Shown here piece by piece: positions 24,181 to 31,293 of a stretch of DNA of 41,712 bases. Location: positions 1 to 41,712 of the forward strand of contig UQLC01000017.1 of NCBI GenBank assembly GCA_900541795.1, in the 5' to 3' direction. The translations under genes were made by a program, and so were the position numbers. Within the stretch, counting starts at the first letter, position 1. Every line of letters begins with the position of its first letter. The notes under the pieces are model-generated. The model was not told where the DNA came from, searched no databases, and saw only the letters and a program-made list of their open reading frames with translations. This stretch comes from an uncultured Collinsella sp. (GTDB lineage: Bacteria; Actinomycetota; Coriobacteriia; Coriobacteriales; Coriobacteriaceae).

Positions 24181-25024
24181 GTGCGAGAGCAATGTTGACG
24201 AGCTGATTGTCCCCGGACTCGTGGGAATTCCTGGAACGGTTTCGTCAAGGCTCGCAGAATATCGGGACTGGCGCGGTGATGTCCAAGCAGATGTTTCTGA
24301 TTTAGAGACATGCGCTTCGAATCTTGAGATTCAAGGCCTGGCCATTACGGCGATTGACTTTGTTAACCCCTGCGCCCGTTACTCGGAGGTCTCCTTTGAG
24401 CTCGGTGACGATGCGATTCACGCTCGTTTGATCGAGCCTGTCGGTCGTGCCCGAGTATCTGAGCGCGTGCCGTTGTGCCTGATGTTCCACGACATCGATC
24501 GGCCTGTGCGCGGCTGGCATCACATGACGAGATTTGCCGCCATGGGGTATGCCGTCCTCGCGCTGGATGACGATGTTGCTGGTGCGGACGACCTGCAGTG
24601 GGGGATTTCTTCGCCCGCTTTTGTCGAGCGCGTCCGTTGGGGTTGCGCGTTGGCGAAGGTGGCGCGCAATCTTGATGGCATGGACCCCGACCGCATCTTT
24701 GCATGGGGCGAGGGCCTTGGCGGCGGAGTCGCGCTGGCGGTTTCTGCTCTGGACGAGCGGGGCCTCGCCTGCACGGCGGTTGCCAATCCAATTCCCGGTG
24801 GCCTTGAGGCGCTGTCGTCTCGGGTGCGCGGATCGGTGCTCATGGGCACATCGCTCATGGATGCCGCGAGCGACCCCAAGGGCCAGTTTGCCGTATTCAA
24901 CGGTCTTGAGTGTGACCGGAGGCATATCGTCTATGCCAAATACGCTCACGAGCGCATCAATGCGTTCGAAAACGAAGTCGTCGACTTCTTTAACCAAACG
25001 TTCTACCCGTGTTCTTTGGCCTAG
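24173..25024 (+). CDS. Catalytically degenerate CE7-family paralogue (predicted pseudoenzyme)
   Basis: A 283-aa protein that aligns with the esterase just upstream: FHDIDRPVRGW against FHGYPGASRSW, MGTSLMDAASDP against FGTGTADIVCPP, and QFAVFNGLECDRRH against QFAVYNNLTCEKRH. The triad Asp (230) and His (259) are kept, but the nucleophile elbow reads WGEGLGGG, so Gly181 replaces the serine. It is also shorter, having lost part of the cap and the segment around GQGGPSED. No signal peptide is present. Its ATG lies inside the end of the esterase gene (8-base overlap), implying coupled and perhaps stoichiometric synthesis. CE7 enzymes are oligomers, so it may be a structural or regulatory partner of the active esterase (inference). 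It is intact, with no stop or frameshift, so it is not simply a pseudogene. Confidence 0.78.
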   Translation: MSKCESNVDELIVPGLVGIPGTVSSRLAEYRDWRGDVQADVSDLETCASNLEIQGLAITAIDFVNPCARYSEVSFELGDDAIHARLIEPVGRARVSERVPLCLMFHDIDRPVRGWHHMTRFAAMGYAVLALDDDVAGADDLQWGISSPAFVERVRWGCALAKVARNLDGMDPDRIFAWGEGLGGGVALAVSALDERGLACTAVANPIPGGLEALSSRVRGSVLMGTSLMDAASDPKGQFAVFNGLECDRRHIVYAKYAHERINAFENEVVDFFNQTFYPCSLA

Positions 25025-25092
25025 GCGGCCTGGACACTGCCAACAAGAGTGGGCGGCATAGGGCTGCCCGCCAGACAACTAAGGAGATTCTT

Positions 25093-26013
25093 GTGGCAAC
25101 TCAGAAATTCACCGGCGTTATCCCTCCCGTCGTTGTTCCCGATACCGAAGATCACCAGCTCGACGTTGCCTCCTTTGAGCGCAGCATCAACCGCATGATC
25201 GATGCCGGCGTCGATGGCTTGTTCTTCCTGGGCTCCTCGGGCGAGGTCGTCTTCTCCACCGACGAGCGTCGCCGTCAGATCATCGCCGAGGCCGTCCGTA
25301 TCGTCGACCACCGCGTTCCCGTTCTGGTCGGCATCATCGACACCGAGACCGAGCGCATGATCGAGCACGGTAAGGTCGCTCAGGAGCTGGGCGCCGATGC
25401 TCTCGTCGCCACCTGCCCGTTCTATGCCCTGCAGGGCATGACCGAGGTCGAGGAGCACTTCCGCATCCTGCATGAGGAACTCGACCTGCCCATCTTCGCC
25501 TACGACATCCCCGTGTGTGTCCACACCAAGCTCCCCTGGAAGCTCCTTGCCAAGCTCGGTGCCGAGGGCGTTCTGGCCGGCGTCAAGGATTCCTCGGGTG
25601 ATGACATCTCGTTCCGCTACCTCGTTCAGGAGAACGAGAAGAACGGCCATCCGATGAGCATCCTCACCGGTCACGAGGTTGTTGTCGACGGCGCTTACCT
25701 CGGTGGCGCCGACGGTTCCGTCCCGGGTCTCGCCAACGTTGAGCCCGAGGGCTACGTGCGTCAGTGGAAGGCCGCTCAGGCTGGTGACTGGGCTACCGTC
25801 AAGGCCGAGCAGGATCGCCTCAATGAGATTTCGCATATCTGGGATGTCACCTCGGGCGTCCAGGGCTATGCCGGTGGCGTCGGCGCCTTCAAGACCGCTA
25901 TGAACCTCATGGGTATCTTCGACAGCCCGACCATGCCGCGCCCGGTGAAGGCCATGACCGGCGAGAACGTCGAGGCTATTAAGAAGGTCCTCCAGGACAA
26001 CGGTCTCCTGTAA
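25093..26013 (+). CDS. nanA: N-acetylneuraminate lyase (DHDPS/NAL superfamily)
   Basis: A 306-aa TIM-barrel aldolase that should split N-acetylneuraminate into N-acetylmannosamine and pyruvate. The superfamily motif GSSGE is at residues 47-51, Tyr137 lies in FAYDIP, and the Schiff-base Lys165 in AGVKDSSGD. The Tyr and Lys fall at the same numbers as in E. coli NanA. The motifs differ in detail from E. coli (YDIP for YNIP, KDSSGD for KQTSGD), and a different 2-keto acid aldolase cannot be excluded by motif alone. Neighbouring NanK- and NanE-type genes make NAL the best call. The start is GTG at 25093, six bases after AAGGAG (25081-25086); earlier in-frame codons have no ribosome site and overlap the upstream gene. 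Confidence 0.82.
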   Translation: MATQKFTGVIPPVVVPDTEDHQLDVASFERSINRMIDAGVDGLFFLGSSGEVVFSTDERRRQIIAEAVRIVDHRVPVLVGIIDTETERMIEHGKVAQELGADALVATCPFYALQGMTEVEEHFRILHEELDLPIFAYDIPVCVHTKLPWKLLAKLGAEGVLAGVKDSSGDDISFRYLVQENEKNGHPMSILTGHEVVVDGAYLGGADGSVPGLANVEPEGYVRQWKAAQAGDWATVKAEQDRLNEISHIWDVTSGVQGYAGGVGAFKTAMNLMGIFDSPTMPRPVKAMTGENVEAIKKVLQDNGLL

Positions 26014-26016
26014 AGC

Positions 26017-26111
26017 TTCCCCGGGCACCCGATCTTGGGGCTCAAGCGGTCGAGCGTGACCCATTAGGTCAACGCCCGACCGCTTTCACCCCAACCTCGG
26101 GCACCCGGGAA
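26017..26111 (+). repeat. Long imperfect hairpin between nanA and nanK
   Basis: Arms 26017-26061 and 26067-26111 pair over about 45 positions with a few mismatches around a 5-base loop (CATTA). It begins 3 bases after the nanA stop. There is no clear U-tract. It may be an mRNA-stabilising or partly terminating element, or a palindromic repeat of the genome. Confidence 0.6.
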
Positions 26112-26183
26112 ACCTTTACCAAGCTGCGGCGATAACGCAGCCTTCATTTCCTGTAGTTGTTTTTATCTCCTAAGGAGAGCGAC

Positions 26184-27149
26184 ATGGAGAACAAGTACGT
26201 CTGCTCTGTCGATATCGGCGGAACTAAGATCGCGACTGCCATCATGGAGTACCCGGCTGACGGTAGTGTGCCCCGTCCCGTCTTTGAGGCCGAGGTTCCC
26301 ACCGAGGCCCAAGAGGGCGGCGAGGCCGTCTTCCAGCGTATCGAGGCGTCCATCAAGGCCGCTCTCGAGGCGAATCCCGATGTCGAGGTCCTTGGCGTCG
26401 GTATCGGCGCCGCCGGCGTCGTCGATCCCAAGACGGGCGCCATCGCGTATGCCAATGAGATCATGCCCGGCTGGTCCGGCGTTCAGTTGGGGCCGCGTCT
26501 GCGCGAGGACCTCGGTCTTCCCGTTGCCGTTGTGGGCGACGTGCAGGCTCATGCTCTGGGCGAGGCCCACTGGGGCGTCGGCAAGGGCAAGTTCTCCGTC
26601 TTGTGTCTTGGCATCGGCACGGGCATCGGCGGCGCATATGTCGAGAGCGGCCGCGTGATGCAGGGCTTCCATGGTGCTGCCGGTCATATGGGCCACATTG
26701 AGTGTTCGGCTGCCGCCGGCATTCCCTGCGCCTGCGGGCGTTCCGGCCATCTGGAGTCGGTTGCTTCGGGCACTTCCATTGGTCGAATGTACGATGAGCG
26801 TTTTGGCCGCGTCGACCCCAGCCGTCCTTCGGTCGGTCGCGATGTGAACGATCTGTGCCGTGCGGGCGACGCAAAGGCGACCGAGGTCATCCATGACGCC
26901 GGCTTTGCGCTGGGGGCCAGCTTGGGCTCGCTCGCTAACATCCTGGACCCTGAGGTCATCGTGCTTTCGGGCGGCGTGATTCACCAAGGTCCCGATTGGC
27001 GTTCGCAGACGTGGAAGGATTCGGTGCACGAGGGCTATGCCAGCCAGGCGCTCGATCCGCTTCAGGACACGCCGATCCTCATCGGTTCTCTGGAGGGCGA
27101 TGCTCCGCTCATCGGTGCCGCCGAGCATCTTCTTGCTTCGTTGAAGTAA
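26184..27149 (+). CDS. nanK: ROK-family kinase, probable N-acetylmannosamine kinase
   Basis: A 321-aa ROK sugar kinase expected to make ManNAc-6-phosphate from ManNAc and ATP. The phosphate-binding motif VDIGGTK is at residues 9-15, the catalytic Asp119 is in VVGDVQAHALGE, and LGIGTGIGGAY forms the second glycine motif. The zinc site is unusual: the ROK pattern CxCGxxGCxE reads CACGRSGHLE, with His189 in place of the third Cys; His168 and Cys182/Cys184 remain, so zinc could still bind. Substrate is inferred from position between NanA- and NanE-type genes; ROK kinases of glucose or other sugars look similar. AAGGAGA at 26172-26178 supports the ATG at 26184. Confidence 0.82.
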   Translation: MENKYVCSVDIGGTKIATAIMEYPADGSVPRPVFEAEVPTEAQEGGEAVFQRIEASIKAALEANPDVEVLGVGIGAAGVVDPKTGAIAYANEIMPGWSGVQLGPRLREDLGLPVAVVGDVQAHALGEAHWGVGKGKFSVLCLGIGTGIGGAYVESGRVMQGFHGAAGHMGHIECSAAAGIPCACGRSGHLESVASGTSIGRMYDERFGRVDPSRPSVGRDVNDLCRAGDAKATEVIHDAGFALGASLGSLANILDPEVIVLSGGVIHQGPDWRSQTWKDSVHEGYASQALDPLQDTPILIGSLEGDAPLIGAAEHLLASLK

Positions 27150-27166
27150 ACATAACTACCAAGTGT

Positions 27167-27264
27167 GCCTTCTGAGGTGCCGCAGATTGACGTGAAAGAG
27201 GAGCGAAGCGTACTTCGGTACGCGAGCGACGGTTTGAACGTCAAGGTGCGGCGTCTCAGAAGGC
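27167..27264 (+). repeat. 98-base palindromic element between nanK and nanE
   Basis: Nested matching segments form a long cruciform: GCCTTCTGAG (27167-27176) with CTCAGAAGGC (27255-27264), GCCGCA with TGCGGC, TTGACGT with ACGTCAA, and a central GCGTAC-TTCG-GTACGC. TGTTTT follows. It resembles a dispersed REP/MITE-like unit or a large attenuator hairpin. Confidence 0.6.
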
Positions 27265-27289
27265 TGTTTTGAGAAAGGTTGAGTCGAAC

Positions 27290-27976
27290 ATGACCGTTGA
27301 TCCTTTGATCCAGTCCCTGAAGGGCAAGCTCGTCGTGAGCGTTCAGGCGTATATGGGCGAGCCGCTTCGTACGCCCGAGACCATGGCGCAAATGTCTCGC
27401 GCTTGCGAGCTCGGCGGCGCCGCCGCCATTCGCTGCCAGGGCCTTGCCGACATTGCCGCCATTAAGGGTCGCTGTGAGGTTCCCGTCATCGGCCTGTGGA
27501 AGGATGGGCACGAGGGCGTTTACATCACGCCGACGCTGCGTCACGCTCGCGCCTGCGTTGCTGCCGGTGCCGATATCGTGGCGATCGACGCCACCGATCG
27601 TCCGCGCCCCGATGGCAAGACGGTCGAGGATACCTTCCGCCCGCTGCACGAGGAGGGTGTGCTCCTGATGGCGGATTGTGCCACCATCGAGGATATTCGC
27701 CGTGCTGTTGATATGGGCTTTGACCTGGTATCCACCACGCTTTCTCACGGCGTCGCCGCCATCGACTGCACCATGGCCGATGGCCCCGACCTGCCGCTCC
27801 TGCGTCAGGCGACTGAGGAATTCCCCGGCCTTCCTATCATTTGCGAGGGTCGCGTGCATACGCCCGAGGAGGCTCGCGCCGCGATCGATGCTGGCGCCTG
27901 GGCCGTTGTCGTCGGCACCGCCATCACGCACCCCACGAGTATTACGAGTTGGTTCAAGGCTGCACTTGAGGCGTAA
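27290..27976 (+). CDS. nanE: N-acetylmannosamine-6-phosphate 2-epimerase
   Basis: A 228-aa TIM-barrel enzyme converting ManNAc-6-P to GlcNAc-6-P, the point where sialic acid breakdown joins amino sugar metabolism. Family motifs are clear: SVQAYMGEPL at the N-terminus, PVIGLWKDGHEGVYITPT with Lys71, IVAIDATDRPRPDG, LLMADCAT, GFDLVSTTLS and the final VVVGTAITHP phosphate-binding loop. Length is normal. The frame is open to 27269, but the ATG at 27290 follows GAAAGG and gives the usual N-terminus. It is the last gene of the operon. The 98-base hairpin before it may lower its expression relative to nanA. Confidence 0.93.
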   Translation: MTVDPLIQSLKGKLVVSVQAYMGEPLRTPETMAQMSRACELGGAAAIRCQGLADIAAIKGRCEVPVIGLWKDGHEGVYITPTLRHARACVAAGADIVAIDATDRPRPDGKTVEDTFRPLHEEGVLLMADCATIEDIRRAVDMGFDLVSTTLSHGVAAIDCTMADGPDLPLLRQATEEFPGLPIICEGRVHTPEEARAAIDAGAWAVVVGTAITHPTSITSWFKAALEA

Positions 27977-28003
27977 GACAGGTCTCGTATCCGCTCGGGG
28001 CGG

Positions 28004-28009
28004 TATACT
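28004..28009 (+). promoter_or_regulatory. Candidate -10 box for rapZ
   Basis: TATACT lies 69-74 bases before the rapZ start, without a good -35 box. The hairpin at 28028-28064 would fall inside the transcript. Confidence 0.25.
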
Positions 28010-28027
28010 CAATATAGGCAATTGACC

Positions 28028-28064
28028 GCGCGGGATCCGGGTTGCTGGGTCCCGCGCTTGTTTT
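28028..28064 (+). terminator. Terminator between the nan operon and rapZ
   Basis: GCGCGGGA (28028-28035) pairs with TCCCGCGC (28050-28057), followed by TTGTTTT. It ends two bases before the rapZ ribosome site, so it may end the nan transcript or attenuate rapZ. Confidence 0.65.
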
Positions 28065-28077
28065 CGGGAGGCAGCAC

Positions 28078-28998
28078 ATGCAAAAGGGAGATGCCATGGA
28101 TGCGGCGGAGCGCTCGGAGCGCATCCCCGATATCGTCATCATCACCGGAATGTCCGGATCGGGCCGCACACAGGCCATGCACGTGTTCGAGGACATGGGC
28201 TATTTTTGCATCGATAACCTGCCTCCGCGTCTCATCGCCCAGCTTGCCGAGCTCGTCGGCATCAATACGGGCGTGGGCAGGCATCTCGCCGTCACCTGTG
28301 ACCTGCGCAGCCAGGGCTTGTTCGATGAGCTGCTCGATGCCGTTGCCGCACTCGAGGAGCGCGAGATGAGCTGTGACATCGTGTTTCTCGAGGCCTCTGA
28401 CGAGGTGCTGATCCGTCGTTATAGCGAAAACCGCCGCCGCCATCCCATTGCCAAGCCGGGGGAGACTACGGCCGATGCGATTCAGCGCGAGCGCCTGCAG
28501 CTGCAGGGTGTGCGCGACCGAGCCGATATGATCATCGACACGAGCCGCCTGCGTACCTCTGCCCTGCGCAACAAATTGCGCATGGCGTTCTCCGAGTTGT
28601 CCGACCAGCAGCTCATGGACGTTCACGTGTTCTCGTTTGGCTTTAAGCACGGTATGCCCGTTGAGGCGGACATTATGATCGACGTTCGCTTCCTGCCCAA
28701 TCCGTTCTACGATCCCGAGATGCGCACCATGACCGGTCTCGATAAGAAGGTCTCCGACTTTGTTCTGGACCATCCCAAGACCCAGGAGTTCTGGAAAGCT
28801 TGGACGCAGCTGCTCGATACGGTGATGCCGGGCTATATCGCGGAGGGCAAGCCACAGCTTTCTATTGCCATCGGCTGCACGGGCGGTCAACACCGCAGCG
28901 TTGCCATCGCCGAGGCCACGGCACGTTATTTGGAAGGCGCTCAATATCACGTGAGCATTTCCCACCGCGACCTGTCGCGCGCCAACACGAAAGCATAG
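28078..28998 (+). CDS. rapZ: RapZ/YvcJ-family nucleotide-binding RNase adapter protein
   Basis: A 306-aa cytosolic P-loop protein. In E. coli RapZ binds small RNA and directs RNase E in amino-sugar control; in Gram-positives the YvcJ homologue binds nucleotide but its role is less clear. The P-loop reads GMSGSGRTQ, with Arg where most homologues have Lys, a variant I associate with actinobacterial members. Conserved FEDMGYFCIDNLPPRLI follows, as do DVRFLPNPFYDPEMRTMTGLD and the C-terminal IGCTGGQHRSVAIAE and HRDL motifs. Two starts have ribosome sites: ATG 28078 (GGGAGG) and ATG 28096 (AAGGGAG); the first is given. whiA begins 6 bases after the stop, with no yvcK between them. Confidence 0.92.
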   Translation: MQKGDAMDAAERSERIPDIVIITGMSGSGRTQAMHVFEDMGYFCIDNLPPRLIAQLAELVGINTGVGRHLAVTCDLRSQGLFDELLDAVAALEEREMSCDIVFLEASDEVLIRRYSENRRRHPIAKPGETTADAIQRERLQLQGVRDRADMIIDTSRLRTSALRNKLRMAFSELSDQQLMDVHVFSFGFKHGMPVEADIMIDVRFLPNPFYDPEMRTMTGLDKKVSDFVLDHPKTQEFWKAWTQLLDTVMPGYIAEGKPQLSIAIGCTGGQHRSVAIAEATARYLEGAQYHVSISHRDLSRANTKA

Positions 28999-29004
28999 GC
29001 CTGC

Positions 29005-29934
29005 ATGTCGTTTACCGCCGAGGTGCGTGACGAACTCGCGCGCTGCGAACCCGAATGTGAATACTGCGATTTGTCGACGCTTGCCGCCCTGACGCGTGTG
29101 AGCGGTACACTTTCGCTGGCCGGCTCCGGGCGGTATCGTTTGACGGTCGCGACCGAGACGGGCGCCGTCGCGCGCACGATGATCACACTGACGCATCGCA
29201 TCCTTAAGCTCAAAACGGAATTCACCGTTCGTAAATCTGTATTGCATAAGGTTCGAAACTACCTCATCACCTTGCCTGATCAGCCAGACCTGGATAAGGC
29301 TCTGGTGCTGCTGGGCATCCTCGACCGCAGGGGAGGACTTGTCGCCGGCGTGCCCCGACATATCGTTGCCCGTCCCTGCTGCAGGCTTGCCTATATCCGC
29401 GGCGCGCTCATCGCGGGCGGCTTCGTGGCCGATCCACGCGGCGATTTTCATTTGGAGATCGCGGTGCAGGGCGAGCAATATGCCAAGGGGCTTTGCGATC
29501 TGTTGGAGCAGATTGGGGTCCATGCTCGTGTTAATGCGCGGCGGGGGTCATATGCCGTGTACATTAAGAGCGCCGAGGAGATCGAGCAGCTCCTAAAGCT
29601 GGTCGGCGCCAAGCGCAGCGTTGCCGAGATCGAGGAAGCGCGCGCGGTCAAATTGGTTAAGAACGACGTAAACCGTCGCGTGAACGCCGAGCTCGCCAAC
29701 CAGACCAGAAGCGCCGGTGCCGCCCAGCATCAGCTTGCGTTGATCGATGAGCTCGAGCAGCGTGGCCTTCGCGATGCGCTTCCGGATGCCTTGGCGGTCT
29801 TTTGCGACCTGCGCGAGCGCTACCCCGATCTGTCACTGCGTGATTTGGGGGAGATGGCTGACCCTCCCTTGTCGAAGTCGGCCCTCTACCATCGTGTTTT
29901 ACGGCTTGAAAAGCTCATTGAAGCAAACAGGTAG
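29005..29934 (+). CDS. whiA: WhiA DNA-binding regulator
   Basis: A 309-aa protein of the WhiA/YvcL family, a conserved Gram-positive DNA-binding factor linked to cell division and, in Streptomyces, sporulation. It begins with the family signature SFTAEVRDELAR and the Cys-containing CEPECEYCDLSTLAAL. The degenerate LAGLIDADG-type core includes CCRLAYIRGALIAGGFVADPRGDFHLEI. The C-terminal helix-turn-helix ends LSLRDLGEMADPPLSKSALYHRVLRLEKL. Its place between rapZ and gap matches the order in many Actinobacteria apart from the missing yvcK. The ribosome site is weak, so expression may depend on coupling to rapZ. Confidence 0.95.
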   Translation: MSFTAEVRDELARCEPECEYCDLSTLAALTRVSGTLSLAGSGRYRLTVATETGAVARTMITLTHRILKLKTEFTVRKSVLHKVRNYLITLPDQPDLDKALVLLGILDRRGGLVAGVPRHIVARPCCRLAYIRGALIAGGFVADPRGDFHLEIAVQGEQYAKGLCDLLEQIGVHARVNARRGSYAVYIKSAEEIEQLLKLVGAKRSVAEIEEARAVKLVKNDVNRRVNAELANQTRSAGAAQHQLALIDELEQRGLRDALPDALAVFCDLRERYPDLSLRDLGEMADPPLSKSALYHRVLRLEKLIEANR

Positions 29935-29979
29935 TTTGAAGTATCGACTTATATATGGATTTAACTGCTATTTTAGTCT

Positions 29980-29993
29980 TTAAAACGTTTTAA
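29980..29993. promoter_or_regulatory. Perfect palindrome TTAAAACGTTTTAA upstream of gap
   Basis: A 14-bp perfect dyad with central CG, the shape of LacI/CcpA-family operators (12 of 14 positions fit a cre-like pattern by eye). It lies 134 bases before the gap start. Confidence 0.4.
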
Positions 29994-30025
29994 CGTAAAT
30001 TTGATTTTCAATTTCGAGCATTCTC

Positions 30026-30055
30026 GTGAAATTCAAGTCAAAAAAAAGGTATATT
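30026..30055 (+). promoter_or_regulatory. Candidate promoter for gap
   Basis: GTGAAA (30026-30031), 18-base spacer, TATATT (30050-30055), 73 bases before the start codon. A GC-rich hairpin with GGGCC arms at about 30076-30111 would lie in the leader. Confidence 0.35.
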
Positions 30056-30127
30056 AGGCGAGTGGTTAGTTTGTGGGCCTCAACGGCGGGCGCTGTAGCT
30101 CGCGGGGGCCTTACGAAAGGAGACACA

Positions 30128-31153
30128 ATGGCAGTAAAGGTTGCTATTAACGGCTTCGGTCGCATCGGTCGTCTGGCTTTCCGTCAGATGTTCGGTCATG
30201 AGGGCTCCGAGATTGTCGCTATCAACGACCTCACCTCTCCCGATATGCTCGCTTACCTGCTGAAGTACGACTCCACGCAGGGCAACTACGCTCGCGATCA
30301 CGAGGTCGTTGCTGGCGAGGATTCCATCACCGTTGACGGCAAGGAGATCAAGATCTACAAGGAGGCCGACGCCAACAACCTGCCTTGGGGCGACCTCGAC
30401 GTTGACGTCGTTCTCGAGTGCACCGGCTTCTACACCAGCAAGGCTAAGGCTCAGGCCCACATCAACGCTGGCGCCAAGAAGGTCGTCATCTCCGCTCCCG
30501 CTGGCAGCGATCTGCCCACCATCGTGTACAACGTCAACCATGAGACGCTGACCGCTGAGGACAACATCATCTCCGCTGCTTCCTGCACCACCAACTGCCT
30601 CGCCCCGATGGCCAAGGGTCTGAACGACTTCGCTCCCATCGTGTCCGGCATCATGACCACCATTCACGCCTGGACTGGCGACCAGATGCCGCTCGACGGC
30701 CCGCAGCGCAAGGGCAACAAGCGTCGTAGCCGCGCCTGCGCCGTTAACATCGTCCCCAACACCACCGGTGCTGCCAAGGCTATCGGCCTGGTTCTCCCCG
30801 AGCTCAACGGTAAGCTCATCGGTGCCGCCCAGCGCGTCCCGACGCCGACCGGCTCCATCACCAACCTCTACGCTGTCGTTGACAAGAAGGTCACCGTCGA
30901 CGAGGTCAACGCCGCTATGAAGGCCTACGCTGCCACCATCTCCGAGACCTTCGGCTACAACGAGGACGACATCGTCTCCACCGACATCATCGGCGAGACC
31001 CACGGCTCCATCTTCGACGCCACTCAGACCATGTGCTCTGACCTCGGCAACGGTCAGACCCTCGTTCAGGTCACCTCTTGGTACGACAACGAGAACTCCT
31101 ACACCTCTCAGATGGTCCGCACCATCAAGTACTTCGAGAAGTTCGTTGCTTAA
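30128..31153 (+). CDS. gap: Type I glyceraldehyde-3-phosphate dehydrogenase
   Basis: A 341-aa glycolytic enzyme that oxidises GAP to 1,3-bisphosphoglycerate with NAD. The NAD-binding INGFGRIGRLAFR motif is at residues 7-19. The catalytic Cys153 lies in SAASCTTNCLAP and the partner His in TTIHAWTGDQ. Acidic residue Asp34 after the second beta strand (INDL) is consistent with NAD over NADP preference. The frame is open to 30026, but GAAAGGAG at 30115-30122 marks the ATG at 30128. Codon use is extremely narrow (almost all C-ending or GCT/CGT), as expected for very high expression. An intrinsic terminator follows. Confidence 0.97.
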   Translation: MAVKVAINGFGRIGRLAFRQMFGHEGSEIVAINDLTSPDMLAYLLKYDSTQGNYARDHEVVAGEDSITVDGKEIKIYKEADANNLPWGDLDVDVVLECTGFYTSKAKAQAHINAGAKKVVISAPAGSDLPTIVYNVNHETLTAEDNIISAASCTTNCLAPMAKGLNDFAPIVSGIMTTIHAWTGDQMPLDGPQRKGNKRRSRACAVNIVPNTTGAAKAIGLVLPELNGKLIGAAQRVPTPTGSITNLYAVVDKKVTVDEVNAAMKAYAATISETFGYNEDDIVSTDIIGETHGSIFDATQTMCSDLGNGQTLVQVTSWYDNENSYTSQMVRTIKYFEKFVA

Positions 31154-31192
31154 TTTAGCTTTTAGCGAATAGCTCGTTGAGCGTCTAAAGAA

Positions 31193-31237
31193 GGGCGCGG
31201 CCTTATAGGGCTTACACCCTAGGGTCGCGCCCTTTTT
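31193..31237 (+). terminator. Intrinsic terminator after gap
   Basis: GGGCGCG (31193-31199) pairs with CGCGCCC (31226-31232), with further pairing of CTTATAGGG-side bases inside, followed by TTTTT (31233-31237). It would give gap an excess over pgk if read-through is partial. Confidence 0.8.
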
Positions 31238-31293
31238 ATAAGAAATCGTCTGCCGTAATGGGAGGCAGACACGTACGAAAGGTAGAAGCAAAC

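Noticed and set aside
24173..25024. Calling the second CE7 gene a pseudogene
   Set aside because: The frame is intact, starts inside the upstream gene with coupled translation, and keeps the triad Asp and His and the fold motifs; only the nucleophile is lost.
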